Source: Gonapodya prolifera JEL478
Taxonomy: Eukaryota; Monoblepharomycota; Monoblepharidomycetes; Monoblepharidales; Gonapodyaceae
Direction of reading: 5' to 3'
Length of the DNA: 64,000 nucleotides
Assembly (NCBI GenBank): GCA_001574975.1
Contig: KQ965755.1
Span: 97,632-161,631 of the forward strand
Shown here: positions 49,170 through 61,022 of the stretch, in pieces
Layout: each line of letters opens with the position of its first letter
How positions within the stretch are numbered: the stretch's first letter is position 1
The notes under the pieces: model-generated
Databases searched by the model: none
Told to the model about the DNA's origin: nothing
The model's input: only the letters and a program-made list of their open reading frames with translations
Made by a program: the position numbers and the translations under genes

Positions 49170-51290
49170 ATATCAATCCGGTTTGGTCCTCTCATGTTGA
49201 GTAGAGCAAGGAATGGCAAGGTAAATTTCGACAGGAAAGTTGAAGCAACAGATTTGTGTCGGTTTGGGTATCGGCTGGTTATCGGGGACAACAGACATCA
49301 GCTTGCCAACAAGTCAAGCGAGAACCGGCCTAAATGACTCTTGTCGGGGTCAAAAGCAGCTCAACATCCTTGCTTGATAAGGGACTTGATGCGCTGCGTG
49401 GGTTAGAGAACTCCCCACAGAACTCGGCACTATCTTCATCACATTCAATATAGGTGCGTCACACCCCAGATACTGTGGCACCATTCCTGTCTCCTTAGCC
49501 GCATCCAAAGTGAAGAAATAAAGGTATTTGGAAGGAGCTCCGATGGAGCCCTGCTTCATTTTCGTGGGGCGTGACGTATGCCCGGCCAGCCAACGGTACT
49601 GCACCAGACGGGATCAAGAAATTAAAGAGAGATGCTCCCGACACGTCAAGGAGATACGCGGCGGGGTTTCAGCAAAAAAAAGACGTTGGATATCATTTGA
49701 AGATCGTAAATCGACATGTCTCGACTCCTGAAACATCTTCGCACGACGCACACCGTGGCTCCACAGGGCGGGACCGAAGCGTCGGGCAATCCAAGAAAAC
49801 AGGCAAAATGAATGGTTTGGCTCGGCGTCCACATGACGGCGGGGGCAGGAATGTGATGATCCAGTCAGCAGAATGGTCCAGTTGTCTTTCATGAACCTCA
49901 ATTCCCAAGGGTCGATGCACATCGGACCAGAAGCACACACCGGCAATAAAGAGCGACTTTTGCGCTTATCATCCACATCCTTCCTACAGTTGCTTACGTT
50001 TTGCCGTGGTTAGCCCTTGAAAAACGAGGGAGACTTTCAACAGGAGTTTCGTCCAGGAATCCGGACGCCCGGAGAGTCCAACCACCGAAAACGAGGCAAA
50101 CTGACAGCAGAAAGGGGTGTCGATGTGTAGCAGTGACGAGGTAACGAGGAGGAAGAGCGTTCCCAGCTCCGAATTTACATGTTTGGTTGTCCGCACAACG
50201 TCTGATGAACCGGTGCCCGATGACCATCATGCTACACGCCCATGGCATGTGCGACTGACAGAATCTCGCGATGGTCCTATCAAGGGTCAGAGTTGTCTCC
50301 ACCTCGGAATTCGCCACGTCAACGGGTATTGGCTTCTCGACTCGCTCCGAAAAGGAATTGGGACACCCGCACGAACCGGTCGTCAAAAAAGAGCCGAGGC
50401 CACATCAAGAAGCCATCCCGGCGAGGAATCGAGGTTGGACGGCAAGGAGGAAGGGACGATTCTGCGTGCGAGGTCCGAAACAAGGACATGGCGGGGCTCG
50501 GCCAACCTGCGACCAGGGATTGCTGATATGCGCATACGGCAAGAGTAGTAGGGGGTTTGGGAGGCGGTTTTCTTCGTGGTTTTGTCGCAATCGTTCGTGG
50601 CAGGGACTCGCCGATTGGGCAAGAATCTCCTGCAGATCGCTCCCGTGAATCAGCGTTCTTCTGCATCGAAGCCGAGAAAGCCACATTAATAAAAGTCTTC
50701 TTCGGGATTCCTGTATCCCGGCGGTCTCCGGGCCGCGTGGGAGCGAGAGTTCATGTCGACGATTATAAAAGACGATGCGGTGTCCCTCCTCCATGGAGTG
50801 TGATTCTAAATCAACGGCATTGGTGATATTGTGTTTGGCACACAGTCGGTTGGTGGGGGGGAGAGAATTTGCGGTCACCTGGGAGGATTGATTGTTGTGC
50901 AATCGAACGACCAATGGCACACGCAGACAGCGGGACCAGTACGATGCGCAACTACACAATGTTGAGCGATGAATGTATTGGCAGTTTTTGACGCTCGTTA
51001 CACGTGAAGCTCAGCAAGTGTGATTCACAACAGACAAAAAGACCAACCACCTTCTACCACACCGGAGACCATCGAGACCAGCGACGCGAGCGACATCGTG
51101 GCAAAAAACCAGTACAGATAAAAAAGAGAGGCTGACGGGGATGAAGAACGTACGGGGCGAGAGTTCCGCCGTTCCAAAACGCAAAAAGTCGATGGTTGCC
51201 GGGACTCGAATGCTCGTGAATGAGGGACTCGTCCGACCACTGCCCACGAGCATGCATGAGCCAGTTCACGAACCGGGTGGGAGTTGCCCG
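49170..51290. other. Two kilobases with open frames but no recognised gene
   Basis: Several minus-strand frames look protein-like (49350-49604 with APSKYLYFFTLDAAKE; 49614-49976 with IDPWELRFMKDNWTI; 50405-50959 with NITNAVDLESHSMEEGHRIV; 51054-51347 with ARGQWSDESLIHEH). No domain could be named and no splice pattern joins them. They may be the remains of one or two degraded genes. Confidence 0.3.
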
Positions 51291-51314
51291 ATTCGATCGT
51301 GAAGCGCAAATCAT

Positions 51315-52788
51315 GTCTCCATCGGCTGACAACCTTGGGATCACCATTCCGCCAATTTATACCCCCCCTACCTCACGACGTGCGGACGCAGTTACTTTGC
51401 CACACTTGGCTTTGTTTTTCTCTGCCAGGACTTTTGAGAATCGTAAAAGGTAAAGCGCTGAAGAGGGACCCGCCTAGTTATCCAGTGGAATGCTTGAAAG
51501 AGATGGTGAGTGTAACATAATATATATTTCGAAGTCTTTTTGCACGCCAACGAGATTCCGAAGCGATGCTGGTTTCCCGTGATCGAGCGCGTGATGCGCA
51601 GCCAAGTGGGGACAAAACGGCTGGGAAAAGTACGCGCGTTTGATTGGAGACATCAGGGGGAGTTGGGATCCTGAACTCCGAGCTCGGCAACGAGCAACGA
51701 CGTCCCTTCCTGGTATGTGCCGAAGGAAAAACTTTCCGACGCGATGGGATCCGACGACGTGCGGTTTTTTTGCCGTCGGCGTAGGATTGGCGGACGGGAG
51801 TTGACGATCTGCTGGGAGTTGTGAAAGAGTTCCGGCTGTGGAAGCAGAATGGGGCAAAGTTGTTGGGGATCGGGTGAGTTGGAAGTCTGAACACATGACC
51901 AATGGGCGATGAGGGACAATTATTTGGTTTGCAACAGGCACAGCTTTGTTAGTGCGGTTACGTGAGTGCTCTTGTGGAGGAACTCTGCCTTGCTGCAAAG
52001 GAAGATATTCTTCACCGAGATCGACAGACTATACACAGAAGCCCTCCACCCGGGCACATTCGACGCCATAGTAGCCATTGAACCTGTCACAGTTCATCCG
52101 TCCTTTATTGCCACTGGGAATGGGACGAATAAACTGCAGCTTTGGCTGCCAGCGCGAAAAGACGGACTATCATTTTTAACCGAGAGAGTGTTGAAAGAAC
52201 ATCGATTGACTGATTAATGGTCACGTCATTTTTCTAGGAAAGAGGCGAAGGAGCGGTGGTCCAAATCACCATTTTTTCAGCCCTGGAGCAATACGTCCAA
52301 GATGGCCTTGATCGTGTCAAAGTAACCCACGGTAAATCAACATGGCAATTTAATCTCAGGACAAATCCTGAGGACGAAGCCGCGTGCAACCTTGGGTCGA
52401 CGAGGGTGAACGAAAGGCTGTTTCTCAAACTACGCGATGTCCAGGCGAAGACGCTCCTTATCAGCGGGAGGCAGTCCGAGGACGGAGAAATATCCTTCGT
52501 AGGAAACGATGGGAGGATTGCCGTGAAGGATGAGGCAGTCGCCACCTACATCAAGGGGGCTCGACATGTTTGGGTGCAGGGAGGCCACATGGTACGCTAT
52601 CGTGATTTGGATTCATGTGACTCACGCGAACTTCTCACACGGTTGTCCTTCAGATACCGCAAGAGAATCCGGAAGCAATTGGTAAGTGTTGCATTGCAAA
52701 AGCACTTCCTTAAATATGAGACCGTTCTCACGCGCCTTATGCCGTTAATCCAGCCCTACAAATAGAAAAGGTTATTAAAAGAATGTAA
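51315..52788 (+). CDS. Alpha/beta-hydrolase fold protein
   Basis: Pieces in order: a start at ATG 51315 (SPSADNLGITIPPIYTPP), and an exon ending GVVKEFRLWKQNGAKLLGIG. After an intron comes HSFVSA, giving the nucleophile elbow G-I-G-H-S-F with catalytic Ser. Then come HPGTFDAIVAIEPVTVHPSF, the long exon YVQDGLDRVKVTHGKSTWQF...DVQAKTLLISGRQS, ARHVWVQGGHM with the catalytic His, IPQENPEAI, and a last exon ending at TAA 52786-52788. The order matches fungal alpha/beta hydrolases of the AKT2/toxin-biosynthesis type. Early exons (51315-51900) are not cleanly joined and an in-frame stop occurs near 51785, so the 5' half needs transcript data. Substrate unknown. Confidence 0.65.
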
Positions 52789-52934
52789 TCAAGTGTCACT
52801 GCTACAGTTTGGAAAAATATGGTGCGATCCGTTGCCGTGCCTCAGCGCCCTCGTAATCCTTCCAATAATTATTTTATTCGCTCCGTCCCCCATCAATCTT
52901 CCATCGCGCACCACCCACATCGCGATTGTAATCA

Positions 52935-54705
52935 ATGGCAACAAGGACGACACTTGTCTCTGTCACGGAGCAGCTTGGAGCGTTGAACCTCAACGGTGAA
53001 AGCCACGCCCAAGCGCAGGCTCAGACGAACGGGACGCACGGCAGCGGACACGACGGACACGGATTCGGCACTCTCGCTGTTCATGCTGGTGAGTGTGGTG
53101 GAGAATGGCGGAAGATGGCGGAAGAGCAACGAACCGGAACACGTCCGACATCTCGACCGACATATTACGAATCTAAGCCGATCCTCTCACCATTTCATTT
53201 CAGGCCAAACGCCTGACCCCGTTACTGGTGCCGTCATTCCGTCGATTTCACTTTCCACCACATTCCTGCAACGGGCGCCAAACGACCCGATTGGCGGATA
53301 TGACTACTCCCGCGCGGGAAACCCCACGCGAGCCAATTTCGAGGAAGCCGTCGCAAAGTTAGAGAAGGGAACGAAAGGTGGGTGATGGAATAACGCGAAC
53401 TGTCAACTGTGCTGTGGTTTATCTTTGTACCCTGTACGTTTCGCAACAAGCCCTTGCCTACGCTTCCGGCTCCGCTGCCACCTCCACCATCATCAACATG
53501 ATTCCAACGGGCTCACACGTGATCCTTGTGAACGACGTGTATGGTGGAACGTTCCGGTACATGACGAAAGTGGCCTCGCAGAACGGAGTCGAGTTCGACT
53601 TCGTGGAGCTCACGGACCCCAACAACATTGAGAAGTACATTAAGCCCAACACAAGGGTGAGTTTCTGAACGTGTAATTTTTGCGGAAGCTTGTTGTCCTC
53701 ACTTGGGAACTCCATCCCCTAATCCAACAAATTTCCAAACTTTAGCTCGTCTGGTGCGAAACCCCCACCAACCCCACACTCCGCCTCGTTGACATCCGCG
53801 CCATTTCCACCATCATCGCCCGGTACAACTCCGACCCCAAATTCGCCGCCGCCTCCGCACGTGACCCTCCTCTGCCGGCACCCCCGACCCCGCAGGACGG
53901 CATTCCCAGGATCACATTTGTGATCGACAACACCTTCATGAGCCCGTACAACCAGAACCCGCTGACTCTGGGGGCAGACGTGGTGGTGCACTCGGTGACC
54001 AAGTATTTGGGAGGGCACAGCGACGTCGTCATGGGTGTTGTAAGTTATCTTGTCCGCCCGCCCCACTTTTTGTAGTCACTCATGATTTTCCCCGCAACTC
54101 CCAGGCCGTCACATCCAACCCCGCCATCTACGCCCGTCTCAAATTCCTGCAAAACGCCATCGGCGCCATCCCGTCCCCCTTCGACTGCTGGCTCGCGCAC
54201 CGGGGCCTCAAAACGCTCCACTTGCGAATGCAAGCGCACGAGCGCAACGCGCTCCGCGTCGCCACGTACCTCTCCTCGCACGCCAAGGTTATTGAGGCCA
54301 TCTATCCCGGGCTGCCGAGCCACCCGCAGCACGAGCTCGCCAAGAGGCAGCAGAAGGGGTTCGGCGGGATGGTTAGCTTTAGGATAAGGGGCGGTAAGGA
54401 GGAGGCGTCGAGGTTCTTGAGCGGGCTCAAGCTGTTTGCGTTGGCGGAGAGTTTGGGTGGTGTCGAAGTGAGTCTCTCCTTTGACGTTCCTCCCATTCCA
54501 TGGCGTGAAAGTGTTCTCTAAACACCGACTTCGATTACGCTTGTAGTCCCTCGCCGAACTCCCCTCGCAAATGACCCACGCCTCTCTGACCCCAGAAGCC
54601 CGCGCTGCTCTGGGCGTGACGGACAGCTTGGTCCGCCTGTCCGTCGGCGTGGAAGAGATCGACGACCTCATCGGGGACCTCGAGCAGGCCTTGGTCAAGG
54701 TTTAA
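52935..54705 (+). CDS. CYS3: Cystathionine gamma-lyase
   Basis: Six exons, all frame-consistent: 52935-53088, 53204-53377, 53451-53656, 53746-54039, 54105-54467 and 54547-54705, giving 449 residues. A PLP-dependent trans-sulfuration enzyme: [98 protein letters not shown], then [15 protein letters not shown] with PLP Lys264, and [14 protein letters not shown] near the C-terminus. It splits cystathionine to cysteine, 2-oxobutyrate and ammonia in the cytosol. It is longer than the usual ~400 residues because of a polar N-terminal tail (about 45 residues) and an insert of about 20 residues ([13 protein letters not shown]) before the VIDNTF strand. Cystathionine beta/gamma relatives are similar, but the CGL assignment fits best. 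Confidence 0.93.
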
Positions 54706-54906
54706 CTTGGTGACCGTCACTACTTTAGATATGCTGGACCGTAGAGGACGGGCACACAAGAGCAAGAGGGGAGGTAGTATAGAAATTTATATTAAGGACA
54801 ACGTGTGTGATCCGTCACTTCCGAATTCCCAAAACAATTGCACATTTTCTCTTCTTTTATACGCAAAGCAACGTCCGACCCGTAAAGAACCACCTCCTCG
54901 CACAAT

Positions 54907-56553
54907 CTAAAGATCATCGTACGTCACGACCTGCCTCTGCGCGGCAGCGGCGGCGGGCTTGTCCGCATCCATGGCGTCACCAGTACCCTAGAAAACAAAT
55001 GTCATCATCTAACACACGAAACCCCATTCGAGGAACCACAAAGACACCAACCTGCATGTACGCGTCCAAATCCGCATCGAGCCCTTCTGCGCTCACGTTC
55101 TTCTTTGGTTGCCTCGGCTCTCGGGTCTCCTTTGCGGGGCGCGCCGGGCGCCCACCACCATTGGAGCGGCCCCCACCACGCACGCCAGCCGCACCTCTTC
55201 GGCCCCTCCTGTCTGCCCCTCCACCCCACCTGCGCCCATCATCACGGTCATCAACGGCCATGTCGTCCCCGTCGTCCGCACCACCTCCCCCTCCTACTCT
55301 CTTTCCCAACCTATCAAGCACGCTCGGTCTTGCACCTCCAGCAGCACCCCTCGCTCCTGCACCGGCACCCGCAGCGCCGTCCCCCCCACCCACGACGGAG
55401 AACTTCATGGTTTCGCCATCGAGCGCGACCCCGTTGTACTTTGCGACGGCCGCACGCGCCGTGGCGGCGTCGAGGAACACGGCGTCGGCGGACCCCTCGG
55501 AGCGCCCGCTGGCGTCGTAGTGGATGCGAGAGAACTTGAGCGGGCCGACGAGGGAGAGGAGGTCGCGCTGGTGGTAGGAGATGTCGGGGCGTGGGATGGG
55601 TTTGATGGTGAGATTTTCGACAAGAGCAACACAAGAAAGCGAACCGAGCCGTACCAGGTCAGATTCAGTGACGTTGTAGTGAATCCCCTCGATACGGATC
55701 TTGGTGCCGTCGGAGGACCCCGTGTTGCGGTGGTTGTTGTTGTAGCCGGGGCCAGAGTTGCCGCCGCGGCGGGAGGATGCGGAATCGGCCCAGAGGTCGT
55801 GCTTCCAGAGCTGGAGGGAGAGGAGGGAGGAGGCAAGGAGTAGGATGAGGCGACGAGTGACGATTGTGAGGGGAAAAGGTGGGAGGAACGTCCGTGATGT
55901 CCAAAAATAACACTCGAGAGAGTACGATGAAGCGATGAGATACAGTAGAGCAGATTTCAAAACTTGTCTCCAGTCTTCGGATCAACGACAGTTCTGACGC
56001 CGTTCTTGTATCGGTCTCGACCGAGCGAACAGGTGAGGTGCCTTTGCCTTGAGGAGCATTGGAACACAGCGCCGCTGACGTCGGGTAGAGATGAAAGAAT
56101 GCCCCATTGGGTGGGTGTTGCATGGGATCCTTGAGACGTGTCTTCCACAGCGTCCAACACCAATCACAAGATTCGAAAACCCCGGCGACCCGAAGCGGTT
56201 TCCGGGGCGAAACCCTCCAACACTCGACACAGAGCAAATATGTGCTCTCACTTCTCAATCTCTCTCATACACCAGCCTCAGGACGTACCTTTCAAACGAA
56301 GCAGAACGACAAAGTCAGACGCGGCCACAAGAACATGAACCCCACCCGCACGTACCTCGTCAAGGTTGCCCCTTTTTGGCATCGGCTGGACTGCCGCCTT
56401 CGGCCTTGCGTACGGCGCGCTCTTTTGTGGCCTTGACGGCGGAGGGCGTGCGTTGTTGGAGCGGGAGCCGCCGCGGCCGCCCCGGCCGCGAGAGCCTGAG
56501 CCCTTGTGGGAGGAGATGATGTCGTCGAGAGACTTGTCGAGGTTGACGGACAT
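54907..56553 (-). CDS. YRA1: mRNA export adaptor Yra1/ALYREF
   Basis: Four exons: 56553-56356, 55810-55655, 55567-55052 and 54987-54907, giving 316 residues. The N-terminal REF box is SLDDIISSH, followed by RGRGGRGGSR. The RRM follows across exons 2-3: GTKIRIEGIHYNVTESDL, RDLLSLVGPLKFSRIHYDAS, ADAVFLDAATARAAVAKYNG. Then come a Gly/Arg-rich part and the C-terminal box AEGLDADLDAYMQ. It binds mRNA, the helicase Sub2 and the export receptor Mex67 in the nucleus. I chose ATG 56553, next to the REF box; an in-frame ATG at 56640 is possible. The first intron is 545 bases, far longer than the other two (87 and 64) and than most introns in the window. Confidence 0.9.
55811..56355 (-). other. Unusually long intron of YRA1
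   Basis: A GTACGTGC donor at 56355 and a CTCCCTCCAG acceptor at 55811 bound 545 bases between the REF box and the RRM. Short open frames inside have no RRM-like sequence, so I see no hidden exon. In Saccharomyces YRA1 a long, poorly spliced intron mediates autoregulation (established there). The parallel here is inference. Confidence 0.6.
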
Positions 56554-56817
56554 CTGCGAGAGCGGGCGGACGCCGGATGGTTGACGGGATGGAATGCAGA
56601 GCGGGATGGCGGGGGTCCAAGGAGGGAGGTCAGCAGACATTCTTATGAAGAGAGAGTGAAGTAATGGTAGAGTACTCACAGTATTTGTTCACTGGTGAAA
56701 GCGGATTGCGTGGTTGTGTCAAGGACTTCGTACGTACAACGTGGAACGGCACTCGTGAATTTATGCACAGGCCTCCGCCGCTTGAACTTCTGGACGGCTG
56801 AACTTTGCTCCACAATC

Positions 56818-57474
56818 ATGGTCACGACCTCGTCCAGCGCAGAGCTTGTTGACGCCGCTGAAAGGTTCGGGAGGAAACTACTACTCGCGGATCTTGCCAC
56901 CGTGGCTGCTCGCGAAGGTTGGTCCCCTTGAACTTCCTTTGATGGTCATCGACGTTTCGACCAAGCTACAATCAATTTCTCTCCGAATAGGGTTCGCAAG
57001 CCAGTCTCAAAGCTCTACGGCCACTGTCATCGAAGCCATCAAGGCGATTCAGGATGACCTCAAGGACGTCCGGTCCGAGATAGCCGCGCTCAGGACGGAA
57101 TTTGCTGCGTTTCGCGCTGAAGCTAACCCAGGAGTCTTTGGTAATCATGTGGACGGCTTAAAAGTCGACACTGCTCAAGCTCAGACTGACAAGACCGAAA
57201 TTGCTGACTCTGGTGCGGAACTCCAAACCGATATCGACACGGCCTCCTCCGAGTACCTGGGTTTGGAGAACAACATCACACTCTGAAGGCGCTGAACGAG
57301 GCAACTGTTGACGCCTTGGACAACCTCTTGTGTCTTTACTGGCTGTATGATGCCGAAGTTGCTCAGAAGGGGCGAGAGACCAAACTGCAAGTGCTGAAAG
57401 AATACTTGGGACTGGTCGATCGGACTCACGTCTTATCTGGTCATCTTCCGAGGGTGAGGGTGGGAGTGGAATGA
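56818..57474 (+). CDS. Coiled-coil hypothetical protein
   Basis: Function not recognised. ATG at 56818 (MVTTSSSAELVDAAERFGRK) opens a frame to 56932. A second frame then carries heptad-like sequence (VIEAIKAIQDDLKDVRSEIA, ALRTEFAAFRAEA) to 57286, and a third continues KALNEATVDALDNLLCLYWL and KGRETKLQVLKEYLG to about 57474. The pieces read as one amphipathic, probably coiled-coil protein. A frame change near 56915 (possible GTTGGT intron) and another near 57283 are needed. No membrane segment or signal peptide. Confidence 0.4.
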
Positions 57475-57479
57475 ACCTC

Positions 57480-58131
57480 TCGACGACGGGAAACGTGAAG
57501 TTTTGAATAATTCTTGTGGGGGCGAAAATATCAATTAGGAATTGGAATTTTGCACAACGAGCTTTTCTTGAATATAAAAACATTCTACCTACTTGTCACT
57601 GGCAAATATTGTGTTGTCCGGTACATAAGAAGTTCACAACCTACCAGGCGCGGGTTGTCGAAATCGGCCAGAGAGCCTAATTCTTCCGCTTTTCTTCACT
57701 CTCGTCACTTTTCCCCACAATGGCTTTGCACGGTATTGAGCTACCATCCTTCTTTAGGCACCACATGTAGTTCGGCGATGGTATCCGGCGGCCTACACTG
57801 AAGACCATTTACCATCTCCGCCAACACGCCACCACCAACCCCTTCTTTGATCTCCGCGCCAGGGAGAGCTTATTCGGGGGAATCAGGGGAAATCTCAAAC
57901 CCTGAATCTCGGAGAAGTGTGCCAGCCAATGAACGTCGAGATCGCCTGACCTCAGCAGGGACAAAGAAAGTACAAGCCAACAAAACTTTTTGAAACATCC
58001 CATATCTTTCAATCTCAATACCCCGTCCGCCCGTCTTCACCCTCACGTGAGGAATTCGCCCTCGCCTGCCTTTTCCATCCCATCCCCCACAAACAATCTC
58101 TCCTCCCCCTGTGCCTCCAGTTCCCACCTCC
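57480..58131. other. Intergenic, probable promoter of the intact ferric reductase gene
   Basis: No supported gene. C/T-rich sequence (58020-58130) precedes the ATG at 58132. Confidence 0.4.
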
Positions 58132-60312
58132 ATGCGTGCTCTCGACACACTCCCCACACTCACGCTCTGGACGCTCTCCGTTCTCATCTTCCCGACGTCG
58201 CTGGCCTTCATCATCACACTGTACGAGAAAAAGAGCTGGTGCTTTGCGGACGAATGTTTGGAAGGGAGGGCATCACGGAGGACGGTCGTGCAAGCGCTCG
58301 CGGGGATCTTTTACGGGTACCTGGTGATGACTGCTGCTGTAGCCGTGGCTGCGCGAGTGAGTGATGGGACCGGTGTGACAGTTGGAGTCGCACCGAGTCA
58401 CCGTGGTGTGGCTCCTCGATCCTCGACTAACAGCTCTTTTTCAGCGCATGGAACGACTGAGGGCCGTTCTCTGTCGCACGTTATCGCCAACTAGTACCGT
58501 CACAATTGCTGAAATAGGATGGTTCGGCGGGCTCCTCCTCCTCGTGTTTCCCGTCTTCTTTTGGTCTGTTTGGGTGAGTGGACTTGTAACCTGTCCAAGC
58601 AGCTGGCCTTCCACTCATCGCTATTCCTTTCCATCGCAGAGCAACTACTGGGCAAGTAAGTTTTTTTACTGCTCGTCGCCGTAACAGTCACTCACCAGCA
58701 TTCACATTCCTTCACGTCACACAGTCGAGCAAGCCAAAATGGACCGCGCAGACGCCACAAACTCGGGCAAACCCTGGATTACATACTTTTACGAAACTCT
58801 CACCTACATTTCCGGTACGTCGTCCCTTCACCGTGTTCTCACCCCTCTCGACGTGTCGTGACGTCACCCCACCCCCGACCCCCACAGGCGACATGTGCGC
58901 CATCCTCATCGGCTTCGTCCTCCTCCCCACATCCAAAAACTCCGTTATCGCGCATTACCTCCGCATGCCCTACATCACCACCGTCCGGCTGCATCGCTGG
59001 CTCGGGTACACCCTCTTCCTCACCTCCTCCATTCACGCCGTGCTGGCCATGTCGTGGAAATCGCTCAGTTTCGAAATACCCCTGTACCAACTCCTGTTCA
59101 CGGTCGCGCACAGGATGCCCTGGGGCACCGAGAAGTACCGCTCCGTCACGGCGTTCCCCGCGTTGCTGTTCCTAGGGGTTGTGGTTGTAACGTCGGTTCC
59201 GTTTGTGAGGAGGAGGCTCTACAGCGTGTTTATTTGGAGCCACGCGTGCGGGATCGCGTTTGTGGCGTTTGCGTATTTTCATAACTCGATTGACATCTAT
59301 TTCGCAATTCCTGGTACGTCGTTTTTCTTCCTGCTTACCACCATCTTCTTTTACCTCACTCACCGGGCCACACCAACACTATCCCAGCCCTCCTCCTCTA
59401 CGCCATCGACCTCACCCTCCGCCTCGGCTCCCGCCTCACCCTCGTCCCCATCACATCCGTATCCTCCGAATCCGGGTACATGATCATCACCGCCCACTCC
59501 TCTTGCGCCTCCCGTGTCCTCCCGGGCCAATTCATGCGCGTGACTGTCCCCGCTGTGTCGAGGTGGGAAGCCCATCCGTGGAGCGTCACCTGTGCGAGCG
59601 GGGAGGAAGTCAAGTTTTTGGTGGGACCGGTTGCGGGGAAGAATAGCTGGACGGAGAGGGTGTGGACGTATTTGGGGGAGTTTGAGAAGGAGGGGAAGAT
59701 TCCTTGTGGTGAGTGATTGGATCAATCATGGCATTTTGCGTTCTTTGACCTTTGCTTTGCGTACGTGTGGTCGTCATGCATACAGTATCCCTCCAAGGCC
59801 CCTACGGCAACCCCATCCACTTTGCGGCTTCATCCACCCCACACGACGCCTACGTCTTCTTTGCCGCCGGGTCGGGGATCTCACCCGCGATCGCCGCCAT
59901 CACCCACCTCCTGGACCGTTTCGCCTGCGCCGACCCTCTCGACTCGGCTCACGGAAAGATCCACCTCGTATGGTCCACGGGCCGCGCAAATCCCGAGCAG
60001 TTGAGCTACGTGTGCGACTGGTTCGGCGAGGACTCACCAGTGCGTGTCTCGATCTACGACACCTGCGTTGCGCGGATGGACCAGCCCCCCGCAAACGGGG
60101 TCGTGAAGCGCGGGAGGGTTAATGCGCGCCACGTCATGCACAAGGTCGTCGACGCGGCGGCGCCCTGGGACGAATCAAGGAAGCCCCCTCGCGTGGCGGT
60201 GTTCGTGTGCGGCCCGGGAGCGTTCGCGCGGCAGGTCGTGCAGGATGTTGCGACGGCTGAGAAGGAACCCGGGGTGAGGTTCACGGTTCACGAGGAGTCG
60301 TTTGAGATTTAA
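58132..60312 (+). CDS. Ferric reductase transmembrane component (Fre-type)
   Basis: Seven exons join without any break: 58132-58356, 58445-58573, 58640-58655, 58725-58814, 58888-59313, 59388-59708 and 59786-60312, giving 459 residues. N-terminal helices are followed by the heme-binding pairs His-x13-His (HRWLGYTLFLTSSIH) and His-x12-His (HACGIAFVAFAYFH). Then come the FAD loop (LPGQFMRVTV, EAHPWSVT), the NADPH-binding GPYGNP and FFAAGSGISPAIAA, and the tail VFVCGPGAFARQV. It reduces extracellular Fe3+ (or Cu2+) with cytosolic NADPH for high-affinity uptake. It is shorter than yeast Fre1 (about 690) and lacks a long ectodomain, so it is closer to the minimal ferric-reductase-domain proteins. 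NADPH oxidase is unlikely. Its decayed paralogue lies at 1059-2500. Confidence 0.92.
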
Positions 60313-61022
60313 GGATTGGGGATTCCAGATTGTTGGGAGAGATTTTGTTTGCGGTGGGAGGGCGCTGTCGACAAGATAACACCTCAGGTTAATTTGCACT
60401 GGTAATGTCGTTGGGTGGGCAGGGTACGGATCGGCGCCAAAGTGCATCGGAAGATTCGCAAGGGGTAATGTGGTAATTCTGGTAATTAGACAGACACGTT
60501 CTTTTCAAAGAAGTAGATCAGATCACACTATATGACATTCAACAATCACAGCAATCACAACGCCGCAATAGCTGTACGAGCATACTATTGCATAACCTAG
60601 CCGCAACAAGCTTCTCAAGCTGAGACATGGAGAAATTTCTTTCAAGGGGGGGGCAGCATTATCTCCTGCCAAAACGCACGGTGCCTTTTTTCAGGTTCAG
60701 ACCGAAATAAAGAGAACAGGTCATTCCTCCCTCCCAAGGTAGCGGCAGAGGTCAGCAAGGAATAACTTGGGTCGAAACTGGCTGACACCGGCCACAAGTG
60801 AAGAATCAAGCGCAAGTTTCAGCACAAGCGTGACGACCAACACTGCTTTGACAGTGGTGCATACATTCATGTGCACCCAAAGAGTCCCCCAAAATTGGCG
60901 ACTGCAGGGGAGTCCGGCTATTATTCTGGGCCCTTCGCAAGTCACAAGAACTAAGGTACCGCGTATTTTGGAAGCAAAAATGTCCACATAAGTGCGGCTC
61001 CATTACTTCCCCAAACAAGGAA
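60313..61022. other. Intergenic between ferric reductase and GH62 remnant
   Basis: AT-rich after 60470; a GGGGGGG run at 60646. No gene supported. Confidence 0.4.

Noticed and set aside
54807-55843. Long plus-strand frames over the YRA1 locus
   Set aside because: They mirror the Gly/Arg/Ala-rich minus-strand exons; the minus strand carries a complete RRM with consensus introns.
57559-58018. Possible small genes upstream of the intact ferric reductase
   Set aside because: No start context, domain or splice support; more likely promoter and 5' UTR.
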